Source of the DNA: Myxococcota bacterium
GTDB taxonomy: Bacteria > Myxococcota_C > UBA6777
DNA: 16,692 nucleotides
NCBI GenBank assembly: GCA_963169055.1
Contig: CAUJFU010000243.1
Coordinates: forward strand, 1 to 16,692
Direction: 5' to 3'
Of this stretch, positions 1 to 7,517 are shown piece after piece; within the stretch, counting starts at the first letter, position 1; each line of letters begins with the position of its first letter. The translations under genes and the position numbers were made by a program. Below the pieces are notes generated by a model. That model saw nothing but the letters and a program-made list of their open reading frames with translations, did no database searches and was not told where the DNA came from.

Positions 1-138
1 CCCCTCAAACATGGCAACGCCAAATGCGGTAGCGTCACCCAACCCCAACTCGACGCTTGCCTCGAAGCCATCAACAAAACCACCTCCTGTAGCGAGATCA
101 AAACCGTCCTCACCGCCGCCTGCAAGCTCTGCCTCTAA
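1..138 (+). CDS. C-terminal end of an unidentified Cys-containing protein (5' end outside window)
   Basis: Frame 1 is open from the left edge to TAA at 136-138 and gives 45 residues. Four Cys are spaced as in small disulfide-rich exported proteins (a CGSV segment, DACLEAI, TSCSEI, then a final AACKLCL). The codons are rich in C at the third position (GCC, ACC, AAC, CTC), as in the right-hand MopE-type gene, which favours real coding. A longer open frame over the same bases (11-790) has Pro/His/Thr-rich shadow composition and is not used. I recognise no family. The gene converges on the WD40 lipoprotein, and the twin-hairpin repeat starts 32 nt after its stop. Reality of the frame is moderately supported; function is unknown. 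Confidence 0.5.
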   Translation, partial: PLKHGNAKCGSVTQPQLDACLEAINKTTSCSEIKTVLTAACKLCL

Positions 139-170
139 TTCTGCCCCTCCCCTCTTTTTGTCGTCGCGTA

Positions 171-226
171 TGTGGGGTGTCACCCCACGCCCCACAAGGG
201 AGCGCCGCTCCCTTGACCCTGTGTTT
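171..226 (+). repeat. Twin-hairpin intergenic repeat, copy 1
   Basis: Two perfect inverted repeats lie side by side: GTGGGGTG/CACCCCAC (172-179 and 181-188) and CAAGGGAGCG/CGCTCCCTTG (195-204 and 206-215). The reverse complement of 7518-7572 aligns with it almost base for base over about 55 nt, including the linker and the flanking TTGACCC. It lies between two convergent gene ends. It could work as a bidirectional transcript-end hairpin, but there is no long T tract. Confidence 0.75.
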
Positions 227-260
227 GGCTCACTTTTGCTAGGCAGCGCCATCCGACTCG

Positions 261-1610
261 TCACAGCCGCACACGAAAGACGCGCAACGTCCCGTCATCC
301 GAACCCGAGACAAAGCGCCTCTCTTGGGGCGACCCTGCCACCACACGCACCCCCAATAGATGCTCACGCACACGGCAACGCTGCTTTGCCTCACGAAGCG
401 ACCACACCACCACTTCCGAACCTTCCGCATCAGGCCAACGCAACCAACCCTCTCGATGCGCGCCCACCACGCCCCAACCTCGCCGCGAAAACAACGCCAT
501 TCCCAACGGATCCCCCCCGATCCATCGCCTTTTCCAAACAACAGCCTCTACGCTTTTCTTCTGCTCAAGCGATGCCACGCACCGCTCCACCCGCCCCAAC
601 AACAACGGCAGCAATGGCCCTTCCTCCCCCACACGAACACTCCGCCCTCCACGCAGATCCCACACCCGCATCGTGCCATCAAATCCCACCGTCACAGGCC
701 GCTCTCCCCACCACCCCACACGGCGCAACCACCCACGATGCCCACTCCAACGCTCCACAGGCCATGATCCCCGCTGTTTGGCCCGTTTGACATCCCATAC
801 CCACAACAAGCCATCATCTCCACCACCCGCCAAACGCCCCGATCCATCGACTTCCCACGCCAACGACCGCACGACATCGCACACTTTTGCCTCACCGCTC
901 CACCCCTCGTTCGCTTTTTCATCCCTTCCACCCGCTTTCTCATCTCTCCCACCCGCTTTCTCATCTCTCCCACCCACTTTTTCGTCTCTCGCAAAGACTC
1001 CATCCTTCGGCCAATCTCGCCACCGAACCACCCGATCGGTCGAAGAGACCGCAATCCGCTGATGTTTTTCAGACCACGCCAACGCCTGCACTTCTCCTTG
1101 TACCGACCAATCCGCGACCAACGCACGTCTGCGCAGATCCCACACCCGCACACCGCCCACCCCACCGCTCAACAGATACCCCGCTGCTCCCCGCTCCAAG
1201 GCCAAGATCGCACCCGCATGCCCTTTCCACCCATGCCAAGGACGCCACCGCACACCATCTCTTCGCCACAGCCAAATCATCCCCGATTCATCGGCACTTG
1301 CAATCGCCCGCTCACTTAAAAACACCGCTGCCCGCACCGCCGCTTGATGGCCTTGCTCTTGCGTTCCACCCGCCACCACACAACGCCCCGCCACACAACG
1401 CCTCCATGCCGCTCGATCTGCCCCACAATCGGCCTCTTTCGCACATCGCCCACCCACCACAGGCTCAGCCCCCAAGATCCCTTCCCGCTCACAAAGCGAA
1501 GCTCGCCCCGAAGCGCTCGGAGGCTTCGGACTTTGCTCGCGGCTCTTTCGCTCACAACCCAAACACCACCACACACAAATCAAACACCACCAACCGACCA
1601 TCACACGCAT
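261..1610 (-). CDS. WD40-repeat (beta-propeller) lipoprotein
   Basis: The product has 449 residues. It starts with a short hydrophobic segment ending in a lipobox-like CLGC (Cys19), so it is probably a lipoprotein, though the -3 residue is not canonical. Residues 56-78 form a small Cys knob (C-x5-C-x9-C-x4-C, containing ADC). From about residue 90 on there are degenerate WD repeats: GHAGAI and VRVWD (131-158), WVWD (270-273), GHRGWL and MRVWD (290-318), and SGSDDGTLRVF near the C terminus, fitting a single propeller used as a protein-binding scaffold. Residues 209-232 repeat the heptad GGRDEKA, an insertion in one inter-blade loop. ATG at 1610 is preceded by AGGGTG at a workable distance. It is divergent from thrS. 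Ligand and exact role are unknown. Confidence 0.85.
   Translation of the reverse strand: MRVMVGWWCLICVWWCLGCERKSREQSPKPPSASGRASLCEREGILGAEPVVGGRCAKEADCGADRAAWRRCVAGRCVVAGGTQEQGHQAAVRAAVFLSERAIASADESGMIWLWRRDGVRWRPWHGWKGHAGAILALERGAAGYLLSGGVGGVRVWDLRRRALVADWSVQGEVQALAWSEKHQRIAVSSTDRVVRWRDWPKDGVFARDEKVGGRDEKAGGRDEKAGGRDEKANEGWSGEAKVCDVVRSLAWEVDGSGRLAGGGDDGLLWVWDVKRAKQRGSWPVERWSGHRGWLRRVGWWGERPVTVGFDGTMRVWDLRGGRSVRVGEEGPLLPLLLGRVERCVASLEQKKSVEAVVWKRRWIGGDPLGMALFSRRGWGVVGAHREGWLRWPDAEGSEVVVWSLREAKQRCRVREHLLGVRVVAGSPQERRFVSGSDDGTLRVFRVRL
918..991 (-). repeat. 21-bp tandem repeat inside the WD40 gene
   Basis: About 3.5 copies of a 21-bp unit occur at 918-938, 939-959, 960-980 and partly 981-991; a diverged copy may sit at 897-917. 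The 939 and 960 units differ at one base. Because 21 is a multiple of three, the frame is kept and the array encodes (GGRDEKx)n in a loop of the propeller. Confidence 0.85.
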
Positions 1611-1716
1611 ACTTCACCCTGTTTTCCCTTTCGTGTTTTCCGTGTTTTGCGAAGCGCGAGACGACCCAAGGGAGTATTGCGTGGACTTTTCTTTGTTTCA
1701 TCCGCGTTTTGTGGCC

Positions 1717-1745
1717 TTGTCTTGCGCGCAAGAAGCGGCTATATT
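1717..1745 (+). promoter_or_regulatory. Probable sigma70-type promoter for thrS
   Basis: TTGTCT (1717-1722) is separated by exactly 17 nt from TATATT (1740-1745). These match the -35 and -10 consensus at 4/6 and 5/6 positions. Transcription would begin near 1752 and give a leader of roughly 118 nt before the thrS ATG at 1870. This is the best promoter-like signal in the window, but it comes from inspection only. Confidence 0.6.
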
Positions 1746-1751
1746 CGCGCC

Positions 1752-1825
1752 CCAAGGGCAGACCGACCCTTTGGCGTCCCCATCGCATACAGCGAGAGGG
1801 ATGCGACCAAGGCAGCTTGGTGGTC
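1752..1825 (+). promoter_or_regulatory. Structured 5' leader of thrS (possible feedback element)
   Basis: Three stems can form in the predicted leader: CCAAGGG with CCCTTTGG (1752-1758 and 1767-1774, one bulge), TCGCAT with ATGCGA (1783-1788 and 1801-1806, 12-nt loop), and CCAAG with CTTGG (1807-1811 and 1816-1820, 4-nt loop). GACCA (1805-1809) can alternatively pair with TGGTC (1821-1825), which excludes the second and third stems. Mutually exclusive stems are typical of regulated leaders. E. coli thrS is controlled by its own product binding the leader, so a similar role is possible here. I found no T-box consensus. Confidence 0.35.
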
Positions 1826-1869
1826 AATCCCCCCAAACAAAAAGATCCGACGTAGGGAGACTTTTTTTG

Positions 1870-3678
1870 ATGAAGAAGCAAGTGCTCGACAAAAACAGCC
1901 AACTGTACAAATATCGGCACAGTCTAGCCCATGTGATGGCGCAAGCGGTGTTGTCTTACTTTGCAGACGCCAAGCAGGGAGACGTGAAGCTTGGGATCGG
2001 GCCTCCGATCGATACGGGATTTTACTACGACTTTGTGTTGCCGCGCCCGCTCGAAGCCGAAGATCTCAAAGAGATCGAGCAACGCATGAAAAAGATTATC
2101 AAAGAAAAACAAACCTTTGAGCGTTTTGTGTTGCCCGCCCAAAAAGCGATGGAATTCCTCCAACAACGCGGCGAAGAATACAAACTCGAATTGGTCAAAG
2201 AGTTTATCGAACAAGGCGAAGAGATCAGCTTTTACACCAACGGTCCCTTTACCGATATGTGCGAAGGCCCGCACGTCGAAAAGACCAGCGACCTGCCCTT
2301 CAAAGCCTTTAAGCTCGACAGCATCGCAGGAGCGTATTGGCGCGGAGATGAAAAAAATGTCATGATGACCCGTATCTACGGGCTTGCCTTTGAAACCCCC
2401 GAAGAACTGGTGTTGTTTGAAAAGCGCCGCAAACTGGCCCAAGAGCGCGATCACCGCAAGCTGGGCCGTGAGTTGGATTTGTTCACGATCTCCGAAGACG
2501 TCGGCAAAGGTCTTCCGTTGTGGATGCCCAAGGGAACGGCGATTCGTGACTCCCTCGAACAGCTTGCGCGGGAGACCGAGTTTGCCTACGGCTATGATCG
2601 CGTTGCCACGCCGCACATCACCCAAAGCAAGCTCTATCACATCAGCGGCCACTTGCCTTATTACAAAGACAGCATGTATCCCCCGATGATCCTTGATGAT
2701 GAAGAGTACTACCTCAAACCGATGAACTGCCCGCACCATCACACGATCTGCAAGGCGCTGATCCGCTCTTACCGCGATCTTCCGTTGCGTCTTGCCGAAT
2801 ACGGCCAAGTCTATCGCTTCGAGCGTTCGGGCGAGTTGGCGGGGCTGCTGCGTGTGCGCGGGATGTACATGAACGACGCGCATCTCTATTGCGACGAAAG
2901 CCACGTCCGCGATGAACTCAAAAAAGTCATGGAGATGCACAAGTATTACTACGATCTGTTCGGCCTTTCCGACTATTGGGTGCGGCTGTCTGTTCACGAT
3001 CAAAACAAAGACAAGTTTGTCGATAACTTCGATGAATGGGACAAAACCGTCAACCTGCTGCGCGAAGTCCTCAAAGAGATCGGCATTGACTACGAAGAAG
3101 TCCCGGGAGAAGCAGCCTTTTACGGACCCAAGATCGACTTCCAAGTCTCGAACGTCGTTGGCCGCGAAGAGACCGCCAGTACCAACCAGCTCGACTTCAC
3201 CAGCGGCCCACGCTTTCAACTCGAATACACCGGCCCTGATGGACAAACCCGCTATCCTTACATCATCCACCGCGCACCGCTCGGCACACACGAACGCTTT
3301 ATCAGCTTTTTGATCGAGCATTACGGTGGGGCCTTTCCAACGTGGCTTGCGCCGATCCAAGCGCGTGTCATCCCCGTTGCACCCGAGTTTTTCGATTATG
3401 CAGACAAAGTTCGCGTGCGCCTTCGCCAAAACAGCGTGCGTGCCGAAGCCGATCTGTCGAACGATTCCTTTAGCAAAAAGATCCGCAACGGCACCGTTCA
3501 AAAGATCCCCAACCTGCTGATCGTGGGCGGCAACGAACGCGACAAAGAAGAAGTCACACTGCGGCGCTACGGACAAAAAGAACAAGAAACCTTTGGAGTC
3601 GAAGCGTTTGCAGCTTGGATCTCGGACGAGATCCGTCTGCGTCGCAACTCTCATCCCGCCAATCCGCTCGAAGACTAG
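1870..3678 (+). CDS. thrS: Threonine--tRNA ligase lacking the TGS domain
   Basis: Cytoplasmic enzyme (EC 6.1.1.3) that charges tRNA-Thr. The 602-residue product begins directly at the editing (N2) domain: HSLAH gives H17 and H21, and CEGPH gives C131 and H135, the four-residue HxxxH/CxxxH editing site. The class II core follows at about 200-490, with the zinc ligands expected at C287 (MNCPHH), H338 (NDAHLY) and H467 (IIHRAP), motif 2 at YRFERSGELAGLLRVRG and motif 3 at APLGTHERF. The anticodon-binding domain covers about 494-590. The E. coli enzyme has 642 residues because it also carries an N-terminal TGS domain, absent here. The frame extends upstream to 1633, but those residues are not ThrS-like and span the predicted promoter. 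ATG 1870 has GGGAG at 1855-1859. The usual infC-rpmI-rplT genes do not follow. Confidence 0.97.
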   Translation: MKKQVLDKNSQLYKYRHSLAHVMAQAVLSYFADAKQGDVKLGIGPPIDTGFYYDFVLPRPLEAEDLKEIEQRMKKIIKEKQTFERFVLPAQKAMEFLQQRGEEYKLELVKEFIEQGEEISFYTNGPFTDMCEGPHVEKTSDLPFKAFKLDSIAGAYWRGDEKNVMMTRIYGLAFETPEELVLFEKRRKLAQERDHRKLGRELDLFTISEDVGKGLPLWMPKGTAIRDSLEQLARETEFAYGYDRVATPHITQSKLYHISGHLPYYKDSMYPPMILDDEEYYLKPMNCPHHHTICKALIRSYRDLPLRLAEYGQVYRFERSGELAGLLRVRGMYMNDAHLYCDESHVRDELKKVMEMHKYYYDLFGLSDYWVRLSVHDQNKDKFVDNFDEWDKTVNLLREVLKEIGIDYEEVPGEAAFYGPKIDFQVSNVVGREETASTNQLDFTSGPRFQLEYTGPDGQTRYPYIIHRAPLGTHERFISFLIEHYGGAFPTWLAPIQARVIPVAPEFFDYADKVRVRLRQNSVRAEADLSNDSFSKKIRNGTVQKIPNLLIVGGNERDKEEVTLRRYGQKEQETFGVEAFAAWISDEIRLRRNSHPANPLED

Positions 3679-3693
3679 GCGCATTTCGAGCGG
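3664..3693 (+). terminator. Hairpin over the thrS stop codon (possible terminator)
   Basis: CCGCTCGAA (3664-3672) and TTCGAGCGG (3685-3693) are a perfect 9-bp inverted repeat with a 12-nt loop that contains the TAG stop at 3676-3678. No T tract follows, so it is not a classic intrinsic terminator. It may protect or process the 3' end, or terminate inefficiently. Confidence 0.35.
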
Positions 3694-3797
3694 GCTGCAC
3701 AAGTTCTGCCTTCACACGCGGAGATTTTCTGCCTACACACGAAGAAAGGACGGCGTTTCCCCCCTCGAAAGAAGGTGGTTTCCACGCCGAAGAGCCG

Positions 3798-5375
3798 ATG
3801 AAGACCTCATCCCTTCGCCTCGGACGTACCGCAAGTCTGTTGCTCTCCACCGCGTGGTTGTTGTGGATCGCTTGTAGCAGCCCGCCCACTCTGTCGCCTC
3901 AACTCACCAGCGCTTGTTCAAGCAACGCGGATTGTGCGGGTTCTTGGACGTGCCAAAGCGGGCAATGCAAGGCCGTCCAAGCCATCCCTGTGGTCTGCAA
4001 AGACAACGAGACCCGCCCGTGTTATACACCCACCACAGGCTGCACCAAACAAGCCGACGGCACCTACAAATGCGAGGGAGCGTGCAAAGCAGGTACGCAA
4101 ACCTGCAAAGCCAACGCATGGGGCACATGCACGGGCGAAGTCGCTCCCGCAAGTAGCGAAGTCTGTGGAAACCAGATCGACGACAACTGCGACGGAAAAA
4201 CCGACGACAACTGCACTTGCAAAGCAGGCGAAACTCGCCCATGCTACGAGGCTTCGACAGGCTGCACCAAACAAGCTGAGGGAAAGTATACTTGCACCAG
4301 CCCTTGCAAAGCAGGCTTTCAAAAGTGCGAAAACAACACATGGAGCGCTTGTAGCGAGACTGTTGTTCCTGCCAAAGAGATCTGTGACGACAAGATCGAC
4401 AACGATTGCGACGGAAAGATCGACGCAGCCGACGAAGAATGCGGACTGATCAAGTGCAGCGACACAGTACCTTGTTCGGGTGGTTTGTTTTGTATGCGGC
4501 CCAGCGGAAAAGCCGACGGCTACTGCCTGCAGTCTTGCGATCCAACGGGCGCTCCCTGCCCCAACGGGTTGTTGTGCGCTCGGGCGCGTGTGGGGTTTGG
4601 GGCGTTTTGCCTTACGGTCTTCCCCCCCCAAGGTCCAGCCATACCATGCGATCTGGACGAGCTTTACAAAACCTGCCCACGCGGACAATTTTGCAACCCG
4701 ACCAGCAAGCTTTGCGACAATCCCACCAACAACGGTCGTGAGGGCGCTACCTGCGGTCGAAACGGCGATCTTTGTGCCACGGGCCACCTCTGTCTGCCTT
4801 CTCCTGCCGTTGCTCGATGCACCCAAGTCTGCGAGGGATCGCCTTGTCCTTCGGGCAAAACGTGTACAGAACTCAAGACCCCACACCTTTTGACCACGCG
4901 CAAGCTTTGTTTGAAGACGTGTGCGTCTGACTCGGACTGTGTGGGTGGTTCCACGCGAGAAAAGTGCATCACGTTAGGGCATCGTGTCGAAACGGGCGTA
5001 TTTAGATCCATCAAAGCCTGTGTCCCAACAGGTGTACGCAAGCGTTGGGAAAGCTGCGAACTCTTTGGCGAAAATTGCGAGGCGGGTTTGCGCTGCTTCA
5101 TTCCTCTGAAAACCTATGATCTCCGTCCCATCGGCTTTTGCTCCAACGAGACCTGCAACGGGCAACCCGACTGCACCCCTCTTCCTGACACCAGCGTCTC
5201 GACGGCTTGCAAAAACGTCAATTGCGCCGCTTGCACGGTCTATTTCGCTCCGCCTGCCTCTAGCGACACCAAGCAGTGCGTGATCACTTGCGTCGATAAC
5301 CCCGCTGTATGCGCCAAATTTGGAACCTTCTGCGCGCAACCCGACCCCCTCCAACCCAAGTATTGCCTCCCCTAA
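3798..5375 (+). CDS. MopE-type Cys-rich lipoprotein (two metal-binding motifs)
   Basis: The product has 525 residues with signal segment 1-25 and a good lipobox (WIAC, Cys26). Residues 40-57 are a four-Cys knob (ACSSNADC...TCQSGQC). Two copies of a roughly 70-residue module follow: TRPCY...TGCTKQADG, then C...AWGTC or C...TWSAC, then a CxxxIDxxCDGKxD motif (C123 and C196). These resemble the putative metal-binding motif of the MopE family, whose Asp-rich DxDxDG-like loops suggest Ca2+ or another metal. From about 216 to the end the protein is Cys-rich with many C-x(2-6)-C knobs and no enzyme signature. The frame continues upstream to 3615 inside thrS; ATG 3798 is chosen because the lipoprotein signal starts there. 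GAAGAG lies only 3 nt ahead, a weak ribosome site. It ends 30 nt from the convergent beta-helix gene. Confidence 0.88.
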   Translation: MKTSSLRLGRTASLLLSTAWLLWIACSSPPTLSPQLTSACSSNADCAGSWTCQSGQCKAVQAIPVVCKDNETRPCYTPTTGCTKQADGTYKCEGACKAGTQTCKANAWGTCTGEVAPASSEVCGNQIDDNCDGKTDDNCTCKAGETRPCYEASTGCTKQAEGKYTCTSPCKAGFQKCENNTWSACSETVVPAKEICDDKIDNDCDGKIDAADEECGLIKCSDTVPCSGGLFCMRPSGKADGYCLQSCDPTGAPCPNGLLCARARVGFGAFCLTVFPPQGPAIPCDLDELYKTCPRGQFCNPTSKLCDNPTNNGREGATCGRNGDLCATGHLCLPSPAVARCTQVCEGSPCPSGKTCTELKTPHLLTTRKLCLKTCASDSDCVGGSTREKCITLGHRVETGVFRSIKACVPTGVRKRWESCELFGENCEAGLRCFIPLKTYDLRPIGFCSNETCNGQPDCTPLPDTSVSTACKNVNCAACTVYFAPPASSDTKQCVITCVDNPAVCAKFGTFCAQPDPLQPKYCLP

Positions 5376-5405
5376 GATATCTTGCCCGTTTGGATGTTTG
5401 ATCGT

Positions 5406-7283
5406 TTATGGGACTTCGTGGATTCCGATGGTTGGGGAGGTTCGAGAACGAGGGGTTCCCCAAAAGTCCGAGGTGACGGACGATGGCAGACCTGCGCCGC
5501 GATTGGGCGATGTGGGTTGCAGACGAAACGAAGTTGGAGACGCGCCCGCGAAGTGTTGATTGGAGAGCCACAGCGGGGGTTGTGCGTGACTGTTTGGATG
5601 CGAGACGACGGGATCTGTAGGAAGACCACCGATCCAGTTGTTGTTTGAAAAGCGCCATGCTGTCGGATCGCCGAGTATGTAGTGTTGAGAGATCACGCGG
5701 CCTTTGGCGAGGATATTGTTGGCAACAAGCCCAAGGGAGGGGAGAAGATGGCCCGCTTGTTTGGGTGCAACTTCTGCGATGTAAAGGGGTTCGGCGTAAG
5801 TGTCGAGGATCACGTTGTGGAGGATGGAGATCGCCCGATAACTGTTTTGGGGGTGCTTGTTTGCGGCATCGTGCCAATACGTGATGCCGCGCCCCGTCCC
5901 GTAGATTAGATTATTGGAGATCGTGATCTCTTCGGTGGGAAGGGTACTTTGTGGAGTGGCGGCCTCAACAGAAAAGGAGATACCATTGGCGGGATGAGGC
6001 TTGTCTGCCCGATAATAGGCAGGATCGGTGCTATAGAGATGATTGCGGTCGACCAAGATGTGACGGGCCTTATCGAGATAGATGTTGACAGAAAAGGCGT
6101 TGTACACGGTGTTTCCAACGATCTCACCGCCATCAAGGTACAAGGCGTCGATGCCTTCGCCCCAAACGTCATGCACCAGATTCTCGCGAAACTTGATATC
6201 TTTGCTCCACGCGCCAGTATCCCACCAAAAGATCGTACTCACCGCCGCAGGCCAGCCCCCTGCACACGTATTTCCCGAACACATCTTGCGGTTTTCGTTG
6301 ATCAAGCTTGCGTGGGAGACGTGATTTTTCTCGATCAAGATGTGATCACCGCTGCCTCCAAGAGCGCGATTGTAGGTGTGATGAACGTTGTTTTGTGCGA
6401 TTCGCAAATGTTTGGACTGATAAAAGCTCAAGCCTCGGTCGTTTGAGTGGCGGATCTCAAAGCCCTCAAAGTCGATGTATTCGCTTGTGGAGAGGTTGAC
6501 GAGCGAACGCTTGCTTTGAAGTGTCGTTTGTTGGCCGTCGATGATCCAGCGCCCTTCGCCTCGAAAGATCAAGTGAGCCGATTGATCGACTTCAAAGACA
6601 TGCCGACCATCCGAGAAATCGGCTCCTTGCGAAGTACAAAGCACTTGCTCGCCGGGATAGACCGAAAAGATCAGGGGGGCCGTCGCAGAGGCTTTTTTGC
6701 GGATGCGTTGCTTGAAAGCGCGATACGTACCGCCGCGAAGATAGATCGCATCGCCGCCCACGGCTTTGGATGCAGCCCACTCCAACGACGCAAAAGGCCG
6801 TCCCAACGAGCCATCCCCTTGCGTGTCGCTACCTTGGGGAGAGACAAACCACAGCTTTCCTTGGGGCGGTTGTTCGGGAGGTGCAGCCTCTGTGGGTGGA
6901 GCATCGGGGATCGCGTCTTGGGCGGTCTGTTCGGCGACGCCGTCGGGTTCTGATGACTCGGGGAGAACGTCAACGTCGATGTGATCGGGACTTGCGTCGG
7001 ATGGGATCTTTTCCGATGGTTCGGGAGCGATCGGAGGCTCGGCAGGCTCGGTATCGTGGACAGACGCATCGGGAGAGAGGTCTTCGGTGGCGTCTTGGGT
7101 AGATTCTTTGGCCGGCGTCTCAGATCGAGGTTCTATCTCGGCACTGTGATCTTCAACAGCCCCGTCGGATAGGGCTTCTTGTGGAGGTGATTCATTCGTA
7201 GGAATTGGATCGCAAGCCACCCAAACCAAAGCCAACAGAAGCACCAGCGCGATCCCCCGCAACGCACGGAGCCTTTGTAGCAC
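5406..7283 (-). CDS. Right-handed parallel beta-helix lipoprotein with acidic tether
   Basis: The product has 625 residues. GTG 7283 is chosen because it gives a compact signal (LVLLLALVWVAC, Cys24) and has AAAGAGG upstream; the frame continues to ATG 7418, which would add 45 unlikely residues. Residues 25-141 are a Pro/Glu/Asp/Ser tether. WFVSPQGSD...GRPFASLEWA and GDAIYLRGGTY (145-187) match the N-terminal strand of pectate-lyase-like beta-helix proteins. Rungs follow, for example YIDFEGFEIRHSNDRG, ILIEKNHVSH, IKFRENLVHD, ILVDRNHLYS and ITISNNLIYG. The end (SPNRGAGLP...DFWGTPR...TIGIHEV) is the usual closing motif of such proteins. The fold suits polysaccharide binding or cleavage at the surface; I cannot assign catalytic residues, so substrate and activity stay open. 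Confidence 0.88.
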   Translation of the reverse strand: MLQRLRALRGIALVLLLALVWVACDPIPTNESPPQEALSDGAVEDHSAEIEPRSETPAKESTQDATEDLSPDASVHDTEPAEPPIAPEPSEKIPSDASPDHIDVDVLPESSEPDGVAEQTAQDAIPDAPPTEAAPPEQPPQGKLWFVSPQGSDTQGDGSLGRPFASLEWAASKAVGGDAIYLRGGTYRAFKQRIRKKASATAPLIFSVYPGEQVLCTSQGADFSDGRHVFEVDQSAHLIFRGEGRWIIDGQQTTLQSKRSLVNLSTSEYIDFEGFEIRHSNDRGLSFYQSKHLRIAQNNVHHTYNRALGGSGDHILIEKNHVSHASLINENRKMCSGNTCAGGWPAAVSTIFWWDTGAWSKDIKFRENLVHDVWGEGIDALYLDGGEIVGNTVYNAFSVNIYLDKARHILVDRNHLYSTDPAYYRADKPHPANGISFSVEAATPQSTLPTEEITISNNLIYGTGRGITYWHDAANKHPQNSYRAISILHNVILDTYAEPLYIAEVAPKQAGHLLPSLGLVANNILAKGRVISQHYILGDPTAWRFSNNNWIGGLPTDPVVSHPNSHAQPPLWLSNQHFAGASPTSFRLQPTSPNRGAGLPSSVTSDFWGTPRSRTSPTIGIHEVP

Positions 7284-7448
7284 TTGGCTTTGGGGCCTCT
7301 TTCTGGTGTAACCGCCCGTCGGTATAGAGAAATCATCGGAGGCTTGTTTTCTTATACCCCTCCAACACGCACAGACTTTTTCGTCACCAGACAAGATCCA
7401 CCTCCAAAAAACAAACAAGAAAGCTCTAATAAAAGTAGCCCACTTGCC

Positions 7449-7471
7449 AAAAAAAGCCGTGTTCGCGACAC
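7449..7471 (-). terminator. Weak intrinsic-terminator-like hairpin
   Basis: On the minus strand GTGT-CGCGA-ACAC (7471-7459) is followed after GGC by seven T (7455-7449). The stem is only four base pairs. It lies about 155 nt past the stop of the MopE-type gene at 7627 and could end the kinase operon transcript. Confidence 0.25.
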
Positions 7472-7517
7472 TTCAAGCGAGAGTGTTGTTGGTCTGAAAA
7501 ACAGTGAGCTGTTCGCC

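Noticed and set aside
11-790. A 259-codon plus-strand frame at the left edge
   Set aside because: Pro/His/Thr-rich shadow of the WD40 gene and of the frame ending at 138; no ribosome site or family.
918-991. Short regular repeats considered as a CRISPR array
   Set aside because: Units are contiguous without spacers, 21 bp long and in frame in a coding gene.
1752-1869. T-box riboswitch in the thrS leader
   Set aside because: The conserved T-box sequence (AGGGTGGnACCGCG type) and a specifier stem were not found; only generic hairpins are present.
1924-3702. A 592-codon minus-strand frame opposite thrS
   Set aside because: It is fully antisense to a certain gene, has no recognisable domain, and is explained by codon bias of thrS.
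3918-4886. A 322-codon minus-strand frame opposite the first MopE-type gene
   Set aside because: Its Ala/Val/Phe composition is the mirror of Cys/Asp/Lys codons on the other strand; no ribosome site.
7284-7418. ATG 7418 as start of the beta-helix lipoprotein
   Set aside because: It would put 45 polar residues before the signal segment; GTG 7283 gives a standard lipoprotein signal.
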